Source of the DNA: Lachnospiraceae bacterium
Lineage (GTDB): Bacteria > Bacillota > Clostridia > Lachnospirales > Lachnospiraceae
Assembly: GCA_028693705.1 (NCBI GenBank)
Contig: JAQUUX010000020.1
Coordinates: 1 to 41,853 of the forward strand
Direction of reading: 5' to 3'
Length of the DNA stretch: 41,853 nt
A program made the position numbers and the translations under genes. The stretch's first letter is position 1. Every line of letters begins with the position of its first letter. Below, piece after piece: positions 25,890 through 32,756 of this stretch. Under the pieces are notes generated by a model. It was not told the origin of the DNA and ran no database searches. It saw only the letters and a program-made list of their open reading frames with translations.

Positions 25890-27632
25890 CTACCGGTACA
25901 TGGTAAAACGGGCTGTCTCGTTTATCATCCGGTAACCGCAATGTTCCATAAATGTCTTTAACAATGTTTCTTTTTCCTGATTGATCGTCTCATACTCTTT
26001 TCCAATGATCACAACAGGCCTTGATGCTTTCTCTGTAATGATCTCATATTCCTGATCTTCTAATTCCTGTCGGAAAGAATCTGTGGCGTAGCTTTGCAGA
26101 TCAGGCCATGTGGTATTGATAGCAGGTTCCATCCCCAGATAATATGCCAGTCCCGGTATATCACCATACAATATTACAGTATGATCTGCCAGTTGCTGTT
26201 CATTCAGGACACGGATGGCAGTCTCTAATTCTTCCGCGCTTTCTGTAGTGGTCTTCATACCGGTCAGAATCGTAGAATCATATACTGTCTGGTTACATAC
26301 TGCACCATTTTTACCATCTCCGAACACATAAAAACATCCCACTCCGATGCTCTGTACCAGTAATAAAATACTGATACCTGCCATAATAACTCTGACTGGG
26401 AACACTATTCCCTTTTCACCGATCCATGCAAAGGCAACCGGTGCAATCAAAAACAGGCAATTTACCACCGGGTATATATTATTGTTGCTCCCAAACGGTA
26501 AAATCCATATTAACAATACTACAAGACATACCTGCAGCCGTTTCCCGGAAGTTAAATCCTGTTGTAACATTTTCTTTACTGCCAGTATGGTCACGCCCAG
26601 TAAAAACAGGCTGGACAATACAATATAAGCACTGTCAGTAGAATAATTGGTCTGGAACAGGTTGTTTTGCTTCAGATAATAAAGAATACAAACCGTAAGC
26701 ACCAGATATATCCCACGAAGCAGATACTTCATTTCTTGTTTCAAATGCTTTCCGATAAATTCAAATACCATACCTGCTACAAATAAAGCCAGCAGATATT
26801 TCATATAATAAAAACGATCTGTATACGCCTTCACTGCCGCTAACAGCATATCTGCCATGGAATAGCCTTCTGCTGAATCACTGACACCAAATAAGCTCTG
26901 CAGCATACCCAGATAAGCACCCGGGCCTTTGCTGGCCAGTATCGTAACAAGCCAGAACCCATATCCTGCAAAACAGCCAGCCACGCAGGAAAGAGTCTGC
27001 TGCACCACCTGTCTGGCAGATGTCTTCTGCAGCCAGGCGTAATAAAATAATGCCAGGATAAATCCTGCCTCCAATGCATTTGGAAGCCTTACCATAATAT
27101 TACAGCCTAATAAAGCACCGGCGAAAAACAGCAACAGCTTCTTTTCTTTTACCAGTCCCATATATAACAGAATCACTGCTCCGGTTAAAAATAAATAGGT
27201 CAGGTAATTATACAAGATCACGGTAGGACACCAGCAGAGCCCGATTGCCATGATGTTCCCTGCAAAGGCAAACCATTTGTTAATCTTTAACTGTGTCCTG
27301 CAAAACCAGTAGGATAACAATGCCATAATACTAACAATCAGTGCGGTATAAAAACGCATACCTATCATATAATCACCAAAGGGCAGTGTCATTAATAAAT
27401 GTCCCGTCAAATTGGCAAGATAGGTTGACAGATACCACATATCCTGTAAACCATCCAGGTACTGAAAATTACCAAGATTATAGCCGGCATCCGCCAGATC
27501 AATACCCAAATCCACCTTTGCCAGTGGAAATATCAGCAGTAAAAGTGGCAGTATGATTCCTGTCAGTTTATATAATGTTTGGCTTTGTTTTATTTTCCCG
27601 ATCAGAGACAGTCTCTCCTTACTATCTTCCAT
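25890..27632 (-). CDS. Polytopic membrane protein, possible GT-C glycosyltransferase
   Basis: 580 residues. After a first helix (about 18-38) comes DLGIDLADAGYNLGNFQYLDG (about 41-61), an acidic extracytoplasmic loop. About eleven hydrophobic segments and a soluble tail of roughly 130 residues with YGDIPGLAYYLGME follow. The acidic loop plus tail is the same architecture as the proteins at 2025-3746 and 19586-21400. No named family is recognised. Two bases separate it from the flippase gene, and its ribosome site lies inside the flippase 3' end, so the two are coupled. A role in extending or decorating the flipped glycan is likely but unproven. Confidence 0.75.
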   Translation of the reverse strand: MEDSKERLSLIGKIKQSQTLYKLTGIILPLLLLIFPLAKVDLGIDLADAGYNLGNFQYLDGLQDMWYLSTYLANLTGHLLMTLPFGDYMIGMRFYTALIVSIMALLSYWFCRTQLKINKWFAFAGNIMAIGLCWCPTVILYNYLTYLFLTGAVILLYMGLVKEKKLLLFFAGALLGCNIMVRLPNALEAGFILALFYYAWLQKTSARQVVQQTLSCVAGCFAGYGFWLVTILASKGPGAYLGMLQSLFGVSDSAEGYSMADMLLAAVKAYTDRFYYMKYLLALFVAGMVFEFIGKHLKQEMKYLLRGIYLVLTVCILYYLKQNNLFQTNYSTDSAYIVLSSLFLLGVTILAVKKMLQQDLTSGKRLQVCLVVLLIWILPFGSNNNIYPVVNCLFLIAPVAFAWIGEKGIVFPVRVIMAGISILLLVQSIGVGCFYVFGDGKNGAVCNQTVYDSTILTGMKTTTESAEELETAIRVLNEQQLADHTVILYGDIPGLAYYLGMEPAINTTWPDLQSYATDSFRQELEDQEYEIITEKASRPVVIIGKEYETINQEKETLLKTFMEHCGYRMINETARFTMYR

Positions 27633-27634
27633 AC

Positions 27635-29386
27635 TTAACGCTCTCTCGAAGCCTTTCCGTTCTCCACCCGGTAAACCATATCACATTTCTCAATGGTCTG
27701 TAATCTATGGGCAATAATGATCAGTGTCTTCTTTCCATGCAGTCTGTTTATGGAATCCATAATAGCAGCTTCGGTTTCTCCATCCAGTGCGGAAGTCGCT
27801 TCATCCAATACCAGCACTTCAGGATCTTCAAATAGCGCTCTGGCGATACCGATACGCTGTCTCTGTCCTCCTGATAAACGGATACCGCGTTCTCCAATTC
27901 CGGTGTCCAATCCTTCCGGAAGTCCCTTTACGAACTCGTCCAGCTGTGCTTCATGCAATGCCTGCCATACCTTCTCATCATCGATTTCGTCATCCGGCAC
28001 GCCAAATGCCACATTCTTACGAATGTCTGCATCGATCATAAAAATAGTCTGGGGAATATAACCGATATTCTTCAGCCATGATTCGTAATGTTCTCTGACT
28101 TCCACACCATCTGCCAGGATACTGCCGCTTTCCAGCTGTAATAAGCCCAGCATGATATCCACGATTGTAGTCTTACCGGCACCTGATGTACCCACGATAC
28201 CAACAGAGGTGCCAATCGGTATCTCCATTTCCGCATGATCAAAAATCAATGTATCTGTATTAGGATAACGATAAGTAATATCTTTCATCTGGATATTCTG
28301 TTTGATTTCCAGTTTCTGAATCTGTTTTTTATGACTATATACAGATGCATCATATTGTACGGAATCATCATGGATTTCGTCCTGTAGGTTATCACTGACA
28401 CCCATAAAGAAGGGCTCAAAATAAGAAATATTAGTCATATAATTATTGATCCGGTTTGCACTTGGCAACAGGCGCATGGCAGCCAGTGAGAAAACGGAGA
28501 GCTGTGGAACCATACGAGTCACTTCCGCACCGCTCAAGAGCATAATCAGCAGGTAAATGATCATGCCTGCGATCATAACTGTTTCAATCAAAAGTCTCGG
28601 AGTAGAATTGTAAATATTGTATTTTTGTACAGCATCCACATAGCCTGCACCACAATCCGCATAGGATTTAATAAAATAATCCTCTTTATTTGCAATTTTA
28701 ATTTCCTTAATACCCATAACCGACTGGTCGATCCATTTATATAACCCGCTGTAATAATCCTGGTTATCCCGTCCAGCCTTTAACATGATGGGTTTCAAGA
28801 CTCTTTTAATGATAAGCAAAACAACCACCAGTAACACAGCAATTGTCATGATCATCTTAGCATCCACCAATACCAGCGCAATGATCATAAAAGAAAAGAC
28901 AATCAGCTCACTGCCCAGCTGCAATACATTCAGGATAAGTCCATACATATTGTTTACATCAGATGTAATATTACGCTGAATCACAGCCGTATCCGCATTC
29001 AGATAGTACTCATAAGGACGTTTCATGAAATTGATCATCATTCTGTTAGAAGTAGCAAACTGATTGGTATAGACAAATCGAAGCGTCACCACATTCTGCC
29101 AGAATAAAAACAGGTTTTTCACCGCGAAAGCCACAATAATAGCGATCAGCATCAATACTGCGAACTGTGTAGGTGATGCTAAATGGAGTGCTCTGTATAA
29201 AATACCGCAGATATTGTCCCCTTCCACTGTGGTCGGATCCAGCAATACCTGGATCAAGGGCAGGATCAGGGTAATACTCATGGTTTCCAGCGTACCGCCT
29301 ACCAGCATCAATATCATGATGCCTACCATTTTCGTCTTTTGTTTCGCATCCAGAAGGACATTCATTTTATGGAATAGTTGTTTCAT
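27635..29386 (-). CDS. pglK: ABC transporter, lipid-linked glycan flippase (PglK-like)
   Basis: 583 residues, a half-transporter with six membrane helices (about 20-310) fused to an ATPase. Walker A GTSGAGKT is at 399-406, the signature LSGGQ at 504-508, Walker B VLVLDEA at 524-530, and the switch His in IIIAHRLQT. The N-terminal GGTLETMSITLILPLIQVL and the loop with YEYYLNADTA resemble PglK, which flips undecaprenyl-diphosphate-linked glycans from the inner to the outer leaflet. It fits the PglF/PglC/PglA-like genes in the other operon. A drug or lipid exporter is possible from the domains alone. AAGGA is eight bases before the start. Confidence 0.88.
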   Translation of the reverse strand: MKQLFHKMNVLLDAKQKTKMVGIMILMLVGGTLETMSITLILPLIQVLLDPTTVEGDNICGILYRALHLASPTQFAVLMLIAIIVAFAVKNLFLFWQNVVTLRFVYTNQFATSNRMMINFMKRPYEYYLNADTAVIQRNITSDVNNMYGLILNVLQLGSELIVFSFMIIALVLVDAKMIMTIAVLLVVVLLIIKRVLKPIMLKAGRDNQDYYSGLYKWIDQSVMGIKEIKIANKEDYFIKSYADCGAGYVDAVQKYNIYNSTPRLLIETVMIAGMIIYLLIMLLSGAEVTRMVPQLSVFSLAAMRLLPSANRINNYMTNISYFEPFFMGVSDNLQDEIHDDSVQYDASVYSHKKQIQKLEIKQNIQMKDITYRYPNTDTLIFDHAEMEIPIGTSVGIVGTSGAGKTTIVDIMLGLLQLESGSILADGVEVREHYESWLKNIGYIPQTIFMIDADIRKNVAFGVPDDEIDDEKVWQALHEAQLDEFVKGLPEGLDTGIGERGIRLSGGQRQRIGIARALFEDPEVLVLDEATSALDGETEAAIMDSINRLHGKKTLIIIAHRLQTIEKCDMVYRVENGKASRER

Positions 29387-29433
29387 TTTTATTTCCTTTT
29401 CTTCATTGTATTCACTGTATTCACTGAATCTGT

Positions 29434-30513
29434 CTATATCAGTTCATTCTGACGGTGAATTTCGGGGGCTTCGTACTGATCCATGAAGTCCTCTCCCAAA
29501 ATGATTTTTTCTTTTGCAAAGTGGATCGCATCGGAAGGCGTAAAAACAGTAATGACCTTGTCAAATACCAGATCCGGTATAAAATTCAGAATCTCCATCG
29601 GGAATTTCCCGTCCAGTATAATGTGTTCATTAAATATTGTCTCATAATCCAGCAGATCCCTTGGATGCGGTTTCATGATCACCAATCCGTTTTGTCCATA
29701 GGTTTCAATGATATCTTTAAAGATCTGTTCTCTCACATCTAATGTACATAATGGCTCGGTCAGAATCAGTATTTTTTCTTTGTCTGCCGGCAGATTTTGC
29801 AATTGTGTCATCAGTGCTTCTATATTTTTCACAAAAATATGGACAATAATATCCTGCTCTGCACCGGAGAGACGTTTTACCAGTTCTTCCCTTGGCTGTT
29901 CAATATATTTCTTATAAGGATATTGCAATACTGAGATATCATTTACTTCCATGTCCAGACAATATTTAGAATATCCGTTTTGAATAAAAATCAAATTCAA
30001 AGACGCCAGAAATGCTTTTATCCTGAAGCAGCCTCTGTTGTCGTAATGTGCCGTGTCATAATAACGAATACAATCCAGCCCGTCCTCCACTGCATGATAA
30101 TGAATCTTCTTATAATTTAAATAATATCCAATTGGATCTGAATCGCAGAATACATAAATATTTTTGTAGGCTTTAAAATCTACCGGAATATACGGTTCTT
30201 CATACTTCGCATACAATTTACAGAATTTCATCCGCTGAAACAGGTTCTTCGCTATATTTCCCTTATCGGTATGATATTGTTCCAGTTCAGTGAAAAAGGT
30301 TTCATTTTTTTCATCAAAAAATAGAACATCTTCAAAAATGCCTGATTTACGCAGTCTCTCGTCCACATCACCAAAATCATTGGACATTCTGCTGAGTACT
30401 ATGGTTGCCTGCCCTTTTTGTTCCTGTGGCAGATTTAATTCCTTTAAAACTGTTACATACACATGATAAATTGTATGGCAGACATAGATACGATTTTTGG
30501 ATTGTTTTTTCAC
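29434..30513 (-). CDS. GT52-like sialyl/pseudaminyl-type glycosyltransferase
   Basis: 359 residues with a GT-B-like arrangement. RIYVCHTIYHVYVTVLKE is at the N-terminus, EDG at 143-145, VIMKPHPRD at 278-286 and FTPSDAIHFAK at 324-334. The KPHP motif and the acidic-Gly region are those of GT52 (bacterial sialyltransferase) proteins, which use CMP-activated nonulosonic acids. The window also has genes for CMP-pseudaminic acid, so a pseudaminyltransferase is a good guess. The start codon is GTG: an in-frame TGA lies two codons upstream and AAAGGA stands about eleven bases before it. First gene of its operon. Confidence 0.78.
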   Translation of the reverse strand: MKKQSKNRIYVCHTIYHVYVTVLKELNLPQEQKGQATIVLSRMSNDFGDVDERLRKSGIFEDVLFFDEKNETFFTELEQYHTDKGNIAKNLFQRMKFCKLYAKYEEPYIPVDFKAYKNIYVFCDSDPIGYYLNYKKIHYHAVEDGLDCIRYYDTAHYDNRGCFRIKAFLASLNLIFIQNGYSKYCLDMEVNDISVLQYPYKKYIEQPREELVKRLSGAEQDIIVHIFVKNIEALMTQLQNLPADKEKILILTEPLCTLDVREQIFKDIIETYGQNGLVIMKPHPRDLLDYETIFNEHIILDGKFPMEILNFIPDLVFDKVITVFTPSDAIHFAKEKIILGEDFMDQYEAPEIHRQNELI

Positions 30514-30552
30514 AGTTCACACAATCCTTTCTTTTTCCTGTAATATCGGATT

Positions 30553-30582
30553 ATTTTACCACATTGCAGTCCCCGATTGCAA
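30553..30582 (-). promoter_or_regulatory. Promoter of the GT52-flippase operon
   Basis: Minus strand: TTGCAA (30582-30577), 18-base spacer, TAAAAT (30558-30553), with TGG before the -10. Start of transcription would be near 30546, leaving a leader of about 33 bases. Judged by eye. Confidence 0.5.
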
Positions 30583-30628
30583 TGCCGCCGGAAAGTGCGA
30601 AAGGTTTTCTTAAAATTCGGTTAATCTA

Positions 30629-30658
30629 TTGTATTTTTCCCACAATTTGGTATATAAT
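30629..30658 (+). promoter_or_regulatory. Promoter of the exported-protein gene
   Basis: TTGTAT (30629-30634) and TATAAT (30653-30658) are 18 bases apart; TGG stands before an overlapping TATATA that would give a 16-base spacer. The leader of about 58 bases holds a small hairpin, TCCCT and AGGGA (30676-30694), and a strong AGGAGG at 30711-30716. Confidence 0.6.
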
Positions 30659-30723
30659 TTACATAACATATGATCTCCCTGTTAAATATAGGGAAATTTC
30701 GTAAGATACGAGGAGGATTTTCC

Positions 30724-31377
30724 ATGAAGATTCGCAAAAATTCACTTTTGGCAGCATCCGTTGCCACAGTTTTAACTCTGTGCATCACCTGCAATACTGT
30801 TTCCTTTGCAGCAAATGACGAATGGAAGGATGCCACTATTGCATCTCTGGAACTTTATACAGATGTTTCCAGTACTGCTCCACAGGTAACCCCTTCTGAA
30901 AAGTTTGTTCCCGGAACCGCAGTATTATATGATCAGGATTTCTTATCTGTTATCGAGTGGTCACATGACAAATTAACACCAAATAAGCAATATGATGATG
31001 GACGTCCGGTAGATGCTTATTATCAATACGGAAATAAATTCTACATCCAGTCTGACCCGGTTCCGTGGCAGAGCGAGCGCGAAGCTGCAGGACTTGTATA
31101 TCACTGGAATGAAGCAGAACGTGCATGGCAATTTGATTGCCGTTACAATTGGACAGAAGATCAGGCAACCAGAGAACTTGTAAAAGATGCCATGAAGAAA
31201 ACTCTTGGTGAAGAAGCATGGAAGATCTGGTATATCCGTACTTCAAAACAGGTTCACAAAGACGAAGGCGGCTATCAGAAGACTGATGCCTGGACCGATA
31301 CTGCTGATGGTGTACAGTCCAAATACTTCTGGTATGGTGACAACTTCTATTCATTCCTGTATCGTGTAGGATATTGA
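30724..31377 (+). CDS. Exported protein of unknown function
   Basis: 217 residues. A classical signal peptide (MKIRKNS, then a hydrophobic core, then VSFAAND) is probably cut after residue 28 or so. The mature part is rich in Tyr, Trp and acidic residues. It has two related segments, YYQYGNKFYIQ (near residue 99) and KYFWYGDNFYSF (near residue 200), which might be two copies of one beta motif. No Cys pair, sortase signal or lipobox is seen. It has its own promoter and terminator, with AGGAGG seven bases before the ATG, so it may be well expressed. The window puts it between a glycan operon and a signalling gene. I do not recognise a family. Confidence 0.85.
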   Translation: MKIRKNSLLAASVATVLTLCITCNTVSFAANDEWKDATIASLELYTDVSSTAPQVTPSEKFVPGTAVLYDQDFLSVIEWSHDKLTPNKQYDDGRPVDAYYQYGNKFYIQSDPVPWQSEREAAGLVYHWNEAERAWQFDCRYNWTEDQATRELVKDAMKKTLGEEAWKIWYIRTSKQVHKDEGGYQKTDAWTDTADGVQSKYFWYGDNFYSFLYRVGY

Positions 31378-31429
31378 TTTTAGTTTAAGAAAAAGTACGA
31401 ATGATAACTGATAAAATATGTAAATAATG

Positions 31430-31472
31430 GAAACTGCTTTCTGTCTTATGGGCAGTGAAGCAGTTTCTTTTT
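31430..31472 (+). terminator. Intrinsic terminator after the exported-protein gene
   Basis: GAAACTGCTT (31430-31439) pairs perfectly with AAGCAGTTTC (31458-31467), followed by five T. A short CTG/CAG pair extends the stem inside the loop. Confidence 0.88.
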
Positions 31473-31524
31473 ATCCTTTTATTTATCAGCTTTACATTAC
31501 AATCAGATAATATTGGAGATTTCA

Positions 31525-32739
31525 ATGAAAATACATTTTACAGATACTCTTTTTGCGTTGTCCTATGCACTGGACTGTGTGGAACACGATGTGCTGGGTG
31601 TCACTACACATCATGGCAAGCGGGTTGCTGCTCTGACTTTGATGCTGGCACAGGAAGAAGGACTTTCTCTTCCAGACGAAGATATTCAGGCATTAGCTGC
31701 CTGTGCTATTTTGCATGACTGCGCTCTGACAGAATACTTAGAAGATGAATACCAGGGAACCTTTATCCCTTCTCTGGAAACGACTCCTGCCCATACAGAA
31801 AAGCACTGTGAGTTTGGAGAAAAACATATTGCGCATTTACCCATCCAGTCTCCGCTGTTACAGGGAGCTGTTCTCTATCATCATGAAAACACTGACGGAA
31901 GTGGTCCTTTCGGCAAAAAAGGAGCTGAAATTCCGCTCTCCGCCCGCCTGATTCATATGGCAGACAGTATTGATGCCAATTATGACTTAAGCCTCCTCTC
32001 TAAAGAGAAATTACAGGCTCTTTCTGATCATGTAACGCAAAACTGTAACATTCTATTTGCTGAAAAAGAAGTAAATGCTTTTATGTCCCTTCAAAAAAAG
32101 GGCAAATTTAAATTACTTCATACAGACCGTGTGGATGCCTGTTTAAGCAATATGATCCCTTCCGGTACCATAGAATGCACACCGGCGCAACTGATTGATT
32201 TTGCTACTATTTTTGCTATTATTACAGACTATAAATCTCATTTTACCAGAACACATTCCATAGGCATTGCTACAAAGGCTAAGGAAATGGCTGTTTTCTA
32301 TGGTGCTGATGACGAAACCGCTGCCAGATTCTATTTTGCCGGTGCACTCCATGACATTGGAAAACTGGTGGTAGACAGGGATATACTGGAAAAGCCTGAC
32401 AAACTGGACGCTCATGAATATCGTCATATCCAGACACATGCTTACCATACCTACCGCATCCTCTCTGCCATTCCGGAGTTTGACGATATCACAGCCTGGG
32501 CTTCCTATCATCATGAGAAGCTGGATGGAACCGGTTATCCCTTTGGTCTGAAAGCTGATAAGCTGGATCATTTCTCTCGGGTTCTGGCCTGTCTGGATAT
32601 CTACCAGGCTCTCACCGAAGAGAGGCCTTACAAATCCGGCATGACTCACGAGAAAACAATTGCCATCCTGGACGAGATGGTCCAAAATGGCAAATTGGAT
32701 GGTTCTATTGTAGCTGATTTAAATACAGTATTTTCATAA
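31525..32739 (+). CDS. Tandem HD / HD-GYP phosphodiesterase-like protein
   Basis: 404 residues, no membrane helix, two HD-type domains. Domain 1 (about 20-200) has His at 29-30, HD at 64-65 and HHENTDGSGPFG from 119, with Asp147 in HMADSID. Domain 2 (about 225-404) has H244, HD at 276-277, and HHEKLDGTGYP at 329-339, the complete HD-GYP signature. HD-GYP enzymes hydrolyse cyclic di-GMP to GMP or pGpG. Domain 1 keeps apparent metal ligands but lacks the Tyr of GYP, so it may sense or cut another nucleotide. No receiver or other sensor domain is fused. Start 31525 has GGAG six bases upstream. It ends 17 bases from the convergent GH20 gene. Confidence 0.88.
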   Translation: MKIHFTDTLFALSYALDCVEHDVLGVTTHHGKRVAALTLMLAQEEGLSLPDEDIQALAACAILHDCALTEYLEDEYQGTFIPSLETTPAHTEKHCEFGEKHIAHLPIQSPLLQGAVLYHHENTDGSGPFGKKGAEIPLSARLIHMADSIDANYDLSLLSKEKLQALSDHVTQNCNILFAEKEVNAFMSLQKKGKFKLLHTDRVDACLSNMIPSGTIECTPAQLIDFATIFAIITDYKSHFTRTHSIGIATKAKEMAVFYGADDETAARFYFAGALHDIGKLVVDRDILEKPDKLDAHEYRHIQTHAYHTYRILSAIPEFDDITAWASYHHEKLDGTGYPFGLKADKLDHFSRVLACLDIYQALTEERPYKSGMTHEKTIAILDEMVQNGKLDGSIVADLNTVFS

Positions 32740-32756
32740 ATATATTTGCAAAAACA

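Noticed and set aside
32143-32685. 180-codon open frame on the minus strand
   Set aside because: Antisense to the HD-GYP domain; conserved motifs lie on the plus strand.
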